Source of the DNA: Saprospiraceae bacterium
GTDB lineage: Bacteria; Bacteroidota; Bacteroidia; Chitinophagales; Saprospiraceae
Length of the DNA: 64,000 nt
NCBI GenBank assembly: GCA_016720635.1
Contig: JADKKF010000026.1
Span: forward strand, 1 to 64,000
Direction of reading: 5' to 3'
Positions 54,616 to 63,638 of this stretch are shown one piece after another. The position numbers were made by a program, and so were the translations under genes. The first letter of the stretch is position 1, and every line of letters starts with the position of its first letter. The notes beneath the pieces were generated by a model that saw only the letters and a program-made list of their open reading frames with translations, was not told the DNA's origin and did not search any database.

Positions 54616-55977
54616 TTAATAGTTGGTCAAACTCTGCAAAGAACTTGCAGTAGCTCTTCCTTCAACTTTTCCGTCTTTTACTAAGCCTTCATACTTACGC
54701 ATAAGCAATTGACTATCCACTTGTTGCAACGTATCTAAAACAGTACCTACCAAGATCAACAATGTGGTACCTCCAAAAAACATAGCTAAACTGGTATTGA
54801 TACTTAATGCTCTAGCAAAGGCAGGCAGGATGGCAATCAAACCCAAAGCGCATGCACCAGGTAATGTTATTTTAGATGTAACTGTATCGATATAATCTGC
54901 TGTTGCTAATCCTGGCTTTACACCTGGAATAAATGCATTTTGTCTCTTAAGATATTCTGAATACTGTTGAGCATTTACCAATAGTGCTGTATAAACATAA
55001 GTAAACACGACTATAAGAATGAAGTATATAATATTATAGGTAGCCGAAGTATAATCATTCAAACTTCTTAGTAAGCTCGATGTAGCACCTATACCTGTTG
55101 CATTAGCCGTATATTGTAGAAGCGTTGCGGGTAAGAACATGATAGCCTGAGCAAAGATGATAGGCATTACTCCAGCTGCAACCAATTTCAATGGAATATA
55201 ATCTCTATTTCCAGAAACTGGCATATTGCTACTATCGCGACCAACCATTCTTTTAGCGAATTGTATCAAAATTTTTCTTACTGCTTGCACCAAAGCAATC
55301 GTAGCAAGAATAACCAAGATAAACAAAGCCAACTCTATAACTAATAATACAGGATTTTTACCTAATTCGAATGCAATGGCACTTGGAAATTTAGCGATAA
55401 TACCCACCATGATTATGAGAGAAGTACCGTTGCCTATACCTCTTTCAGTAATCCTCTCTCCTAGCCACATACAAAACACAGTTCCTGTTGCCAAAACGAT
55501 GATATTACAAAGCCAAAATAACTGCCAAGAAAGATTTGGATCATATGCATTGGCATTTCTGATATATGCCAAATAACCACCTCCTTGCACCAATACTATT
55601 AATACTGTAAGGAAACGTGTATATTGGTTTAGTTTTTTACGGCCGCTTTCTCCTTCGTGCTGTTGCAATTTTTGAAAATAAGGCACAGCAAAACCAAGCA
55701 ACTGAATGATGATGGAGGCTGTGATATAAGGCATGATACCTAGTGCGAATATAGAAGCATTGTTAAATGCTCCCCCTGTAAATACATTTATCAAACCAAG
55801 CAAATCCGTAGCACTTCTGTTCTGAGCTAGATTTTCCAGTACGCTTGGGATAACCCCAGGCAATACTACGTATGAACCAAATCTATACACAAGCAACAAA
55901 GCTAACGTGTATAATATTTTTTCTCGAAGCTCTTGGATGCTCCAGATATTCTCTATGGTTTGAATGAATTTTTTCAT
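54616..55977 (-). CDS. secY: Protein translocase subunit SecY
   Basis: Central channel of the Sec translocon in the inner membrane. 453 residues with ten membrane helices. Recognised by FGSYVVLPGV near the plug region, FALGIMPYITASIIIQLL, GERITERGIGNGTSLIIMVGI (cytoplasmic loop), and KRQNAFIPGVKPG with ITLPGACALGLIAILP. It follows rplO by 5 bp and precedes map, as usual. SecE and SecG are elsewhere. Confidence 0.97.
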   Translation of the reverse strand: MKKFIQTIENIWSIQELREKILYTLALLLVYRFGSYVVLPGVIPSVLENLAQNRSATDLLGLINVFTGGAFNNASIFALGIMPYITASIIIQLLGFAVPYFQKLQQHEGESGRKKLNQYTRFLTVLIVLVQGGGYLAYIRNANAYDPNLSWQLFWLCNIIVLATGTVFCMWLGERITERGIGNGTSLIIMVGIIAKFPSAIAFELGKNPVLLVIELALFILVILATIALVQAVRKILIQFAKRMVGRDSSNMPVSGNRDYIPLKLVAAGVMPIIFAQAIMFLPATLLQYTANATGIGATSSLLRSLNDYTSATYNIIYFILIVVFTYVYTALLVNAQQYSEYLKRQNAFIPGVKPGLATADYIDTVTSKITLPGACALGLIAILPAFARALSINTSLAMFFGGTTLLILVGTVLDTLQQVDSQLLMRKYEGLVKDGKVEGRATASSLQSLTNY

Positions 55978-55982
55978 AAAAA

Positions 55983-56432
55983 CTACTTAATCAATTGAAC
56001 ACTACCGCCCAATGCTTCAATTTTCTCCTTTGCTGTAGCAGAAATAGCATGAACGCTTACTGAAATTTTAGAATTTAATTCGCCATTACCTAAGATCTTC
56101 ACTTTATCGGATTTTTTGACCATAGATAATTTTTTCATTGAATCCATATTGAAATCCAATGCATTGAATTTATCTACTGCGTGTTGAAGAGAACTTAAGT
56201 TTATCCCAACATAATCAATGCGGTCGATGGACTTAAAGCCTCTCTTAGGCAATCTCATTTGCAAAGGCATCTGACCTCCTTCAAAATTTCTTTTTGTTTT
56301 ATGCCCAGATCTTGATCCGTCCCCTTTGTGACCTCTAGTGGAAGTCCCTCCGTGACCCGAACCTTGTCCTCGAGCGATTCTTTTTTCTGAATGTGTGGCC
56401 CCTTTAGCGGGCTTTAATGTAGATAAATCCAT
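55983..56432 (-). CDS. rplO: 50S ribosomal protein L15
   Basis: 149 residues. Late assembly protein of the large subunit. A basic Gly-rich N-terminus (KGATHSEKRIARGQGSGHGGTS then GHKGDGSRSGHKTKRNFEGGQ) and the KRGFKS segment lead into the globular C-terminus (VKILGNGELNSKISVSVHAIS). Typical size. Between rpmD and secY. Confidence 0.96.
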   Translation of the reverse strand: MDLSTLKPAKGATHSEKRIARGQGSGHGGTSTRGHKGDGSRSGHKTKRNFEGGQMPLQMRLPKRGFKSIDRIDYVGINLSSLQHAVDKFNALDFNMDSMKKLSMVKKSDKVKILGNGELNSKISVSVHAISATAKEKIEALGGSVQLIK

Positions 56433-56455
56433 TTTAATAAATTTAATATTGAGAA

Positions 56456-56635
56456 TTAAACTTCTTCAACTTTGATTAGATGGCTCACTTTTTTCACCAT
56501 ACCCAAGATTTGTGGTGTAGGTGTATGCTCCACTGAACCGTTCATTTTTTTGATGCCAAGTGCTATGATCGTATTCTTTTGAGAATGCGGTCTGTCGATT
56601 ACACTTTTGACAAGGGTGATTTTAATTTTTCCCAT
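56456..56635 (-). CDS. rpmD: 50S ribosomal protein L30
   Basis: 59 residues: start 56635, stop TAA at 56458-56456. MGKIKITLVKSVIDRPHSQK then IIALGIKKMNGSVEHTPTPQ and GMVKKVSHLIKVEEV match L30, a small RNA-binding protein of the large subunit. It sits between rpsE (13 bp upstream) and rplO (23 bp downstream), as in most bacteria. Confidence 0.93.
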   Translation of the reverse strand: MGKIKITLVKSVIDRPHSQKNTIIALGIKKMNGSVEHTPTPQILGMVKKVSHLIKVEEV

Positions 56636-56648
56636 TTTAAGATAATTT

Positions 56649-57170
56649 TTATAGTCCCTTGAATAATTCGTCCAATGATTTGTCTCTAGTTCTAGCTATT
56701 TCAACCGGAGTTCTCAACTTTGACAATGCATCGATGGTAGCTTTTACCACATTGTGCGGGTTGGATGATCCTTGAGACTTAGCAAGTACGTTATGTACAC
56801 CTGCGATTTCCAAAACTGCTCTCATGGCACCCCCAGCGATCACACCAGTACCATCTGCCGCTGGTTTAATCAATACCTTTCCAGCACCAAATTTACCTAG
56901 CTGTTCGTGGGGAATGGTTCCTTTTAGTATAGGCACCTTTACGAGATTTTTCTTGGCGTCATCCACTGCTTTTGTGATGGCATCCGTAACCTCTCTCGCT
57001 TTACCCAATCCTTGACCCACTGTACCGTTACCATCGCCTACTACTACTATGGCAGCAAAGCTGAAAGTACGACCTCCTTTAGTCACTTTGGCTACTCTAT
57101 TAAGAGCGACCATTTTATCTTTAAGTTCCAAAGTATCCGTTGGATTAACTTTTCTTACAGAATTAGACAT
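56649..57170 (-). CDS. rpsE: 30S ribosomal protein S5
   Basis: 173 residues. Important for decoding accuracy. The double-stranded RNA-binding-like core is clear: LKDKMVALNRVAKVTKGGRT and FSFAAIVVVGDGNGTVGQGLGKAREV, then GKFGAGKVLIKPAADGTGVIAGGAMRAVLEIAG. Normal length. In the spc part of the operon between rplR and rpmD. Confidence 0.97.
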   Translation of the reverse strand: MSNSVRKVNPTDTLELKDKMVALNRVAKVTKGGRTFSFAAIVVVGDGNGTVGQGLGKAREVTDAITKAVDDAKKNLVKVPILKGTIPHEQLGKFGAGKVLIKPAADGTGVIAGGAMRAVLEIAGVHNVLAKSQGSSNPHNVVKATIDALSKLRTPVEIARTRDKSLDELFKGL

Positions 57171-57192
57171 TATAGTAATTTATTATATTGTA

Positions 57193-57546
57193 TTAAAATT
57201 TCAATCCACCTTCACGAGCGCCATCAGCTACGGCTTTGACTCTACCATGATATAAATATCCACCTCTATCAAAAACAACATTCTCAATCTTAGAGGCCAA
57301 AGCTTTTTCTGCCAATAATTTTCCTACGGCAAATGAAGTATCAACTTTGTTTCCAGAGGCAGTAATTGCAGCATCTTTAGAACTTGCACAAGCCAGAGTA
57401 ACTTCTTTGATATCGTCAATCAATTGACAATAAATTTGCTTGTTACTTCTATAAACTGAAAGTCTTGGTCGTTCAGCTGTGCCTGACACCTTTTTTCTAA
57501 CCCTAAGGTGAATTCTTTTTTTCTTTTGTATTTTGGATATTTTCAT
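57193..57546 (-). CDS. rplR: 50S ribosomal protein L18
   Basis: 117 residues. Binds 5S rRNA with L5 and L25. A basic N-terminus (KIQKKKRIHLRVRKKVSGTAERPRLSVYRSNKQIYCQLI, here cited in pieces RVRKKVSGTAERPRLSVYRS) is followed by the typical end VVFDRGGYLYHGRVKAVADGARE. 22 bp from rpsE. Confidence 0.96.
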   Translation of the reverse strand: MKISKIQKKKRIHLRVRKKVSGTAERPRLSVYRSNKQIYCQLIDDIKEVTLACASSKDAAITASGNKVDTSFAVGKLLAEKALASKIENVVFDRGGYLYHGRVKAVADGAREGGLKF

Positions 57547-57594
57547 GTGAAAATATAATTTATTTTAAAGATTGAAATCTAATTAATTAAAAGA

Positions 57595-58152
57595 TTATTT
57601 CTTACCAGAAGTTTTACCAGCTTTACGACGAATAATCTCACCTTTGAATTTAATACCTTTTCCTTTGTAAGGTTCAGGTTTTCTGAAAGATCTAATTTTT
57701 GCGCAAATTTGACCCAAAAGTTCAAGATCGTTAGACTCCAACTTGATACCTGGGGCTTGTCCCTTTTCTGCTGAGGTACTCAAAGTTATTTCTTTAGGCA
57801 CGACGAACATTATTGGGTGAGCATAACCTAGTGTCAATTCCAGAATATTTCCTGTATTAGAAGCTCTGTAACCGACCCCAATGAGTTCCATTTCTTTTAC
57901 AAAACCATCTGATACCCCTCTAACAAGATTGTTGAGAACGGCTCTATAGGTACCATGTAAAGATCTGTGTCTCTTTTGGTCAGTAGGTCGTGTCACTGAC
58001 AAAGTGCCATCTTCTACTTCTACCTTAATATCCATATCTACTTGATATGAAAGACTTCCTTTGGGACCTTTTACAGTTACCAAATTACCCTTAGATATAG
58101 CAACATCAACGTTGCTTGGAAGACTAATTGGGGCTTTTCCTATTCGTGACAT
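57595..58152 (-). CDS. rplF: 50S ribosomal protein L6
   Basis: 185 residues. Two similar domains contacting helix 97 and the sarcin-ricin region. Diagnostic are MSRIGKAPISLPSNVDV at the start and PEPYKGKGIKFKGEIIRRKAGK at the end. Its normal place is between rpsH and rplR. Confidence 0.97.
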   Translation of the reverse strand: MSRIGKAPISLPSNVDVAISKGNLVTVKGPKGSLSYQVDMDIKVEVEDGTLSVTRPTDQKRHRSLHGTYRAVLNNLVRGVSDGFVKEMELIGVGYRASNTGNILELTLGYAHPIMFVVPKEITLSTSAEKGQAPGIKLESNDLELLGQICAKIRSFRKPEPYKGKGIKFKGEIIRRKAGKTSGKK

Positions 58153-58178
58153 AAAATATATCTCTTACTTAAAAAATA

Positions 58179-58583
58179 TTAGTAAACAAAACATAAAACT
58201 TCTCCTCCAATATGAGCTTCACGGGCTTGTTTGTCCGTAAGAAGACCTTTGGAAGTCGAGATAATTGCAATACCCAATCCATTGATTACTCTAGGTAAAT
58301 TATTGGCTTGTGTAAAATGCCTCAATCCCGGTTTGCTGATTCTAAGCAATTTTCTGATTACAGGTTTTTTAGACTCCATATCATACTTAAGAGCTATTTT
58401 GATAACTCCTTGTACTGTACTGTCAGACTCAACTTTATATTTGTGAATATAACCTTGATTGTACAATATTTCAGTGATACCGACTTTCAATTTTGAAGAA
58501 GGAATATCTACTGTTCTATGACCTGCTAATTGAGCGTTTCTTATCCTTGTTAGGTAATCAGCTATTGGATCTGTAACTGCCAT
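58179..58583 (-). CDS. rpsH: 30S ribosomal protein S8
   Basis: 134 residues. Binds the central domain of 16S rRNA and, in Escherichia coli, represses the spc operon. DPIADYLTRIRNAQLAGHRTV at the start and GLGIAIISTSKGLLTDKQARE with GGEVLCFVY at the end identify it. Between rpsN and rplF. Confidence 0.97.
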   Translation of the reverse strand: MAVTDPIADYLTRIRNAQLAGHRTVDIPSSKLKVGITEILYNQGYIHKYKVESDSTVQGVIKIALKYDMESKKPVIRKLLRISKPGLRHFTQANNLPRVINGLGIAIISTSKGLLTDKQAREAHIGGEVLCFVY

Positions 58584-58620
58584 ATTATATAAATTGACTT
58601 AAATTTGTGTGCTAAAAATA

Positions 58621-58890
58621 TTACCAACTTCCTTTTCTTACGCCAGGTATTTTACCCTCTAGCGCCATTTTTCTAAACATAACCCTGCAAATACCAAAAT
58701 CTCTCATATAACCCTTTGGTCTTCCTGTCAATTGGCAACGATTATGCTTTCTAATGGGATTTGAATTACGAGGTAATTTATCCAGTGCATCGTAGTCTCC
58801 TGCTTCCTTTAGAGATTTGCGCAATTCTGCATATTTTTCAACGATTCTTGCACGTTTTAATTCCCTAGCTATTACGGATTTCTTTGCCAT
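58621..58890 (-). CDS. rpsN: 30S ribosomal protein S14 (long form)
   Basis: 89 residues, the longer type without a zinc ribbon: only Cys in NRCQLTGRPKG and GICRVMF are seen, not the four-Cys pattern of the short form. RARIVEKYAELRKSLKEAGD and the GVRKGSW end are characteristic. It contributes to the 30S head. 5 bp from rplE and 37 bp from rpsH. Confidence 0.96.
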   Translation of the reverse strand: MAKKSVIARELKRARIVEKYAELRKSLKEAGDYDALDKLPRNSNPIRKHNRCQLTGRPKGYMRDFGICRVMFRKMALEGKIPGVRKGSW

Positions 58891-58895
58891 AATTA

Positions 58896-59453
58896 TTAAT
58901 TTTTCTGATTTTTGAAAGGTAAACCCATTTCTTTCAACAAAGCCAAAGCTTCAGCATCGGTCTTTGCAGTAGTAACGAATGTTACGTCCATTCCTTGAAT
59001 TTTGCTAATCTTATCAATATCTATTTCAGGAAAAATGATTTGTTCAGTGACACCCATTGTATAGTTACCGCGGCCGTCAAAACTTTTATCGTTGATTCCT
59101 TTAAAATCTCTAACACGGGGCAAAGATACGGTAATCAATCGATCCAAAAATTCGAACATTCTATCAGATCTAAGGGTTACTTTTACGCCGATGGGCATAA
59201 ACTCTCTCAGCTTAAAGTTAGAAATAGAAGTTCTAGCTATGGTTGGTACAGCTTTTTGACCAGTGATTGTTGACATTTCATTGACTGCATTGTCGATGAT
59301 TTTCTTATCACCAGTAGCATCACCAAGTCCTTGATTGATACTTACTTTAACTATCTTTGGCACTTGCATGATAGATTTATAACCGAACTGTTCCATTAAC
59401 TTAGGAATCACGGTATCCTTATAGTGGGTGCGAAGTCTTGGAATATAACTCAT
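58896..59453 (-). CDS. rplE: 50S ribosomal protein L5
   Basis: 185 residues. Binds 5S rRNA and forms a bridge to S13. Typical parts: RLRTHYKDTVIPKLMEQFGY, KVSINQGLGDATGDKK, VTLRSDRMFEFLDRLITVSLPRVRDF, and GRGNYTMGVTEQIIFPEID. It overlaps rplX by 1 bp (shared A at 59453), a tight coupling. Confidence 0.97.
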   Translation of the reverse strand: MSYIPRLRTHYKDTVIPKLMEQFGYKSIMQVPKIVKVSINQGLGDATGDKKIIDNAVNEMSTITGQKAVPTIARTSISNFKLREFMPIGVKVTLRSDRMFEFLDRLITVSLPRVRDFKGINDKSFDGRGNYTMGVTEQIIFPEIDIDKISKIQGMDVTFVTTAKTDAEALALLKEMGLPFKNQKN

Positions 59454-59806
59454 TATTTAATAATTTCTCCAGATTTTTTAGAATAACGTACCAATTTTTG
59501 ACCCTCAACCTTTCTACCTGTACGTGTTGGTTGTTTTGATTTTGGGTCTATAAGCATAAGGTTAGACAGGTGGATGGATGCTTCCATTTCTTCGATACCT
59601 CCAGCAGCGTCTTGTGTTGGTTTGATGTGTTTCTTCATCATTTTAACGCCTTGGACAATGGCTCGATTTTTATCAGGAAAGACAGAAGTAACTTCTCCTT
59701 TTTTCCCTTTTTCTGAACCTGCAATAACCACAACTTGATCTCCTTTCTTAACGTGAAGTTTAGGAGCAAATCTTTTTTGGTTAGAAACCGATGGATTCTT
59801 TTTCAT
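59453..59806 (-). CDS. rplX: 50S ribosomal protein L24
   Basis: 117 residues. Assembly initiator of the large subunit, with a KOW motif (VKKGDQVVVIAGSEKGKKGEV). SIHLSNLMLIDP follows as expected. It is slightly extended at both ends (MKKNPSVSNQKRF at the start). It overlaps rplE by one base and is 9 bp from rplN. Confidence 0.96.
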   Translation of the reverse strand: MKKNPSVSNQKRFAPKLHVKKGDQVVVIAGSEKGKKGEVTSVFPDKNRAIVQGVKMMKKHIKPTQDAAGGIEEMEASIHLSNLMLIDPKSKQPTRTGRKVEGQKLVRYSKKSGEIIK

Positions 59807-59815
59807 ATATAAATA

Positions 59816-60181
59816 TTATAATACCTCGGGGGCTAATGAAACAATACGCATATAATCGCGCTCTCTCAATTCTCTCGCTACTGGTCCGAATATACGGGTA
59901 CCACGAGGTTCATCTTGATTGTTCAACAATACTACAGCATTGTCGTCAAATCTGATATAAGAACCATCTTTTCTTTTTACTTCTTTATGAGTTCTTACAA
60001 TCACGGCTCTCGAAACTGTACCTTTTTTGACACCACCTGGTGTAGCGTCTTTAACAGTTACGATGATTACATCTCCCAATGAAGCATACCTTCTTTTCGT
60101 ACCTCCAAGGACACGAATACAAAGCACCTCTTTCGCTCCACTATTGTCTGCCACTCTTAATCTTGATTCCTGCTGTATCAT
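59816..60181 (-). CDS. rplN: 50S ribosomal protein L14
   Basis: 121 residues. Large-subunit protein at the subunit interface, forming bridge B8. MIQQESRLRVADNSGAKEVLC at the start and TRIFGPVARELRERDYMRIVSLAPEVL at the end are near-invariant family signatures (each quoted in part). Start of the spc part of the operon, after rpsQ. Confidence 0.97.
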   Translation of the reverse strand: MIQQESRLRVADNSGAKEVLCIRVLGGTKRRYASLGDVIIVTVKDATPGGVKKGTVSRAVIVRTHKEVKRKDGSYIRFDDNAVVLLNNQDEPRGTRIFGPVARELRERDYMRIVSLAPEVL

Positions 60182-60217
60182 TATAAAAAAATTATAAAAT
60201 ATTATCTAGTATATCAA

Positions 60218-60487
60218 TTATTTTGCCTTTTCAACTATTTCCACCAATCTCCATCTCTTCAATTTACTTAAAGGTCGAGACTCGACTATTTTAACAACGT
60301 CCCCAATTGAACACTGATTTTGTTCATCATGGGCATGGAATTTTTTAGATTTTTTCACAAATTTACCATAGATAGGATGTTGAAGTCTCCTTTCTACAGA
60401 AACGGTGATGGTTTTGTCCATAAGATTGCTTGTGACAACTCCTACTTTAATCTTCCGTAATGCTACTTTTTGTACTTGCTCTGTCAT
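60218..60487 (-). CDS. rpsQ: 30S ribosomal protein S17
   Basis: 89 residues. Early-binding OB-fold protein of the small subunit. VGVVTSNLMDKTITVSVERR and GDVVKIVESRPLSKLKRWRLV are diagnostic. A short N-terminal lead (MTEQVQKVALRKI) is normal for the phylum. Between rpmC and rplN. Confidence 0.96.
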   Translation of the reverse strand: MTEQVQKVALRKIKVGVVTSNLMDKTITVSVERRLQHPIYGKFVKKSKKFHAHDEQNQCSIGDVVKIVESRPLSKLKRWRLVEIVEKAK

Positions 60488-60533
60488 TGGGTGAATGTTT
60501 TACACCAAAAAATTAATAAATTAAAATCTACCG

Positions 60534-60737
60534 TTAAGCCTTTTCTCTTGCAGTAATTTCTGTAAGAAGTCGTGCTATATCTTTCTTTTGGACATTCAGT
60601 GCTATCGCATCCAAATTTCCACTAACTAGGGAGTCAAATTTTTCTCTTTGACGTCCAGCCTTAAGCTCTCGAACGGTCTGTTTCAACTGATCCAAGCTCA
60701 AGTTTTTTATATTATCAATATTAGATTTCTTAGCCAT
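60534..60737 (-). CDS. rpmC: 50S ribosomal protein L29
   Basis: 67 residues, two long helices near the peptide exit, a docking site for signal recognition particle. LSLDQLKQTVRELKAGRQREKF and DIARLLTEITARE are family-typical. It is 21 bp from rplP and 46 bp from rpsQ. Confidence 0.94.
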   Translation of the reverse strand: MAKKSNIDNIKNLSLDQLKQTVRELKAGRQREKFDSLVSGNLDAIALNVQKKDIARLLTEITAREKA

Positions 60738-60758
60738 TGCGAATTATAATTTATAAAA

Positions 60759-61181
60759 TTATTCTATTACGTAATCTCTTCTAGTAACCGTACGGGTCAA
60801 AACTGGTAGTTTTTGGGCAGCCAACGCCAAAGCTTGTTTTGCTACTTCAAATGGCACACCATCTACTTCAAATAGAATACGACCTGGTTGTACCAAAGCT
60901 ACGTAGTGATCCAAAGCTCCTTTTCCTTTACCCATACGAACTTCCAAAGGCTTTGATGTGATCGGCTTATCAGGAAATATTCGTATCCAAACTTTACCTT
61001 CACGTTTCATGTATCTTGTCATAGCGATACGCGCTGACTCTATCTGGCGACTTGTAATCCTAGACAATGACAAAGATTTAAGTCCTACTGAACCGAAAGA
61101 AATCGTACTACCTTTTACGGCAATACCCCTATTTCGGCCCTTTTGCATCTTACGATATTTTGTTCTTTTTGGCTGTAACAT
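60759..61181 (-). CDS. rplP: 50S ribosomal protein L16
   Basis: 140 residues. Positions the A-site tRNA in the peptidyl-transferase region. Start MLQPKRTKYRKMQKGRNRGIA, then SLSRITSRQIESARIAMTRYMKREGKVWIRIFP (cited in part) and RMGKGKGALDHYVALVQPGR identify it. The following 78-bp spacer separates it from rpsC. Confidence 0.97.
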   Translation of the reverse strand: MLQPKRTKYRKMQKGRNRGIAVKGSTISFGSVGLKSLSLSRITSRQIESARIAMTRYMKREGKVWIRIFPDKPITSKPLEVRMGKGKGALDHYVALVQPGRILFEVDGVPFEVAKQALALAAQKLPVLTRTVTRRDYVIE

Positions 61182-61259
61182 ATTCTATTATATTTTCCTA
61201 AAAGCCTTTCTAATTATTTATTTCTAATTATATTCAAATTTTTGATAATACAGGGACAA

Positions 61260-62063
61260 TTATCTGCGATTATTACCGCCTCTTCTGTCACCTCCTCTAT
61301 CATTTCCTCCGCCTCTTCTGTCGTTGTTTCGACGGTCACCACCTCTGTCTCCGCCTCTTCTGTCTCCTCCTCTATCTCCACCTTGAGCACCCGAAGCTAC
61401 TCTCTTATCAGCACCTACATTAGGTGACAAATCTCTCTTTGTCAATACTTCACCATTACAAATCCATACCTTGATGCCAATTTTTCCATATACGGTCAAT
61501 GCTTCAGATATAGCATAATCGATATCAACTCTAAATGTGTGCAAAGGAGTACGACCCTCTTTATATTCTTCCGACCTCGCCATTTCAGCACCATTCAAAC
61601 GACCAGAGATACGAACTTTGATACCTTCTGCTCCTGCACGCATGGTGGACTGGATAGCCATTTTAATAGCTCTCCTATAATTAATCCTAGACTCCAACTG
61701 TTTCGCTATAGATTCTCCTACGATGGTAGCATCCAACTCTGGCTTTCGAATCTCTACGATATTGATTTGAACGTCTTTCGAAGTTAATTTTTTCAACTCC
61801 TCACGAATCAAATCAACTTCTTGGCCACCTTTACCGATGATGATACCAGGTCTAGAAGTATGAATAGTCACCGTCACACGCTTAAGCGTTCGTTCGATTA
61901 CTATCTTAGCGATACCGCCTTTGGAAATACGCGCTTTCAAATAATTTCGGATTTTCTCATCTTCAACCACTTTAGCAGCAAAATCTTTACCACCAAACCA
62001 GCTAGAATCCCATCCTCTGATGATTCCTAAACGATTTCCTATTGGACTAGTTTTTTGACCCAT
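61260..62063 (-). CDS. rpsC: 30S ribosomal protein S3 with Arg/Gly/Asp-rich tail
   Basis: 267 residues. Head protein near the mRNA entry; it has helicase-like activity on mRNA. KH domain motif GIIIGKGGQEVDLIREE (about 78-94) and the EGIKVRISGRLNGAEMARSE segment are clear. The last about 45 residues are low-complexity (GGDRGGDRRGG, NNDRRGGGNDRGG), made by near-repeated codons at about 61260-61390, and extend beyond the usual 210-240 residues. Such tails may add RNA contacts (inference). Between rplV and rplP. Confidence 0.97.
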   Translation of the reverse strand: MGQKTSPIGNRLGIIRGWDSSWFGGKDFAAKVVEDEKIRNYLKARISKGGIAKIVIERTLKRVTVTIHTSRPGIIIGKGGQEVDLIREELKKLTSKDVQINIVEIRKPELDATIVGESIAKQLESRINYRRAIKMAIQSTMRAGAEGIKVRISGRLNGAEMARSEEYKEGRTPLHTFRVDIDYAISEALTVYGKIGIKVWICNGEVLTKRDLSPNVGADKRVASGAQGGDRGGDRRGGDRGGDRRNNDRRGGGNDRGGDRRGGNNRR

Positions 62064-62092
62064 AGATCAATATTTTTTATAGTTTAAATTTA

Positions 62093-62452
62093 TTATTCAG
62101 GTAGAGGTACTTTATTCTCCACCACTATAGTTACGTGATTTTGTCTTTTGCGAATTCTATTAGCACGACCTTGAGGTGCTGGTTGAAATCTTTTTAAGAC
62201 TGTACCCGGATCAACATAAGCTGTTTTGATATATAAATCATAATCATCTGCGCTATATGCCATTTCCAATTTGTTTTCCCAATTTGAAATTGCCGATACA
62301 ACTACCTTCTGCAACCAAACCGCTGCTTCTTTGTTCGTAAATTTCAATAAATTGATCGCTTGAGAAACTCCTTTTCCTCTGATATTATCAACGACTAACC
62401 TCATTTTTCGAGGTGACATCGGACAATTTCTCAACTTTGCAACTGCTTCCAT
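62093..62452 (-). CDS. rplV: 50S ribosomal protein L22
   Basis: 119 residues. Lines the exit tunnel; its loop is a site of macrolide resistance changes. LRNCPMSPRKMRLVVDNIRGKGV and the tunnel-loop region YVDPGTVLKRFQPAPQGRANRIRKRQNH (cited in part) are typical and look unaltered. Between rpsS and rpsC. Confidence 0.96.
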   Translation of the reverse strand: MEAVAKLRNCPMSPRKMRLVVDNIRGKGVSQAINLLKFTNKEAAVWLQKVVVSAISNWENKLEMAYSADDYDLYIKTAYVDPGTVLKRFQPAPQGRANRIRKRQNHVTIVVENKVPLPE

Positions 62453-62483
62453 TTTCTAAGATTGATATCTATAAATGTATTAA

Positions 62484-62750
62484 TTATTTCTTTTTACCAC
62501 CGTGGCCTCTAAATTGTCTCGTTGGAGAAAACTCTCCAAGCTTATGACCTACCATATTCTCTGTCACAAAAACAGGAACAAAAGTTTTGCCGTTATGCAC
62601 TGCGATCGTCTCTCCAACCATGTCGGGAATAATCATAGATGCTCGAGACCAAGTCTTAATAACAGCTTTTCGTGTACTATCCTTAGATTTTAAAACTTTA
62701 TCTAAAAGTTTATGAAATACATAAGGGCCTTTTTTTAATGAACGTGGCAT
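62484..62750 (-). CDS. rpsS: 30S ribosomal protein S19
   Basis: 88 residues. Head protein working with S13. MPRSLKKGPYVFHKLLDKV at the start and FVTENMVGHKLGEFSPTRQFRGHGG (cited in part) are diagnostic. It follows rplB by 22 bp. Confidence 0.97.
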   Translation of the reverse strand: MPRSLKKGPYVFHKLLDKVLKSKDSTRKAVIKTWSRASMIIPDMVGETIAVHNGKTFVPVFVTENMVGHKLGEFSPTRQFRGHGGKKK

Positions 62751-62772
62751 TATATAATTCTAGTTTAAATGT

Positions 62773-63606
62773 TTAACCTTTTGAATTTCTTCTCGATACG
62801 ATCAATCTTGAAGATCTCTTATTCGTATCACGAGTTTTCAATCCCTTTGCTATTTGTCCGTTTCTAGATCTTGGATGTCCTCCTGAAGCTCTACCTTCAC
62901 CACCACCCATCGGGTGATCTACTGGATTCATCACGACACCTCTTACTCTTGGCGTTCTTCCTAACCATCTATTACGGCCAGCTTTACCCAATTTTATCAA
63001 GTTATGATCAGAATTGGATACTACACCCATTGTTGCTCTGCAAGTTAATAAGATTCTTCTTACCTCACCTGATGGCATCTTAACTGTAGCATACTTACCC
63101 TCTCTACCTGTAATCATTCCATAAGAACCCGCACCTCTAGCCATATTGGCTCCAGCACCTGGCTCCATTTCGATACAGTGAATTTCAGTTCCTAGGGGAA
63201 TTTCCTTTAAGAACAAAGTATTTCCTACTTCAGGAGCAGCTCCTTCACCGCTCATTACTTTTGCTCCTACTTTCAACCCTTTAGGCGCTATGATATATGA
63301 TTTCGTACCATCTGCATACCAAAGCAAAGCGATGAAAGCAGAACGATTCGGATCGTATTCGATTGACTTAACCGTTGCAGGAACCCCGTCATGATTTCTT
63401 TTGAAATCAACGATACGGTACAATTGCTTGTGTCCTCCACCGATATATCGCATACTGCGACGACCTTGATTATTTCTTCCACCACTCTTGGTCAAACCTG
63501 TTGTAAGGCCTTTTTCTGGTGTTGCACCAGGAGTCAAATCAGCAAACGAATTAGACGTTTTGAATCTCTGCCCTGGGGTAATCGGATTATATGTTTTAAC
63601 AGCCAT
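62773..63606 (-). CDS. rplB: 50S ribosomal protein L2
   Basis: 277 residues. Essential for subunit joining and close to the peptidyl-transferase site. YNPITPGQRFKTSNSFADL at the start, SMRYIGGGHKQLYR, GRTPRVRGVVMNPVDHPMGGGEGRASGGHPRS (cited in part) and the final SSRLIVSRRNSKG are typical. The conserved His in VDHPMGGGEG is present. After rplW. Confidence 0.98.
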   Translation of the reverse strand: MAVKTYNPITPGQRFKTSNSFADLTPGATPEKGLTTGLTKSGGRNNQGRRSMRYIGGGHKQLYRIVDFKRNHDGVPATVKSIEYDPNRSAFIALLWYADGTKSYIIAPKGLKVGAKVMSGEGAAPEVGNTLFLKEIPLGTEIHCIEMEPGAGANMARGAGSYGMITGREGKYATVKMPSGEVRRILLTCRATMGVVSNSDHNLIKLGKAGRNRWLGRTPRVRGVVMNPVDHPMGGGEGRASGGHPRSRNGQIAKGLKTRDTNKRSSRLIVSRRNSKG

Positions 63607-63638
63607 TTCTTTCTATTTAATATTTAAATGGACCAAAT

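Noticed and set aside
61242..61427. Ser/Thr-rich plus-strand frame
   Set aside because: It is the mirror of the Arg/Gly tail codons of rpsC.
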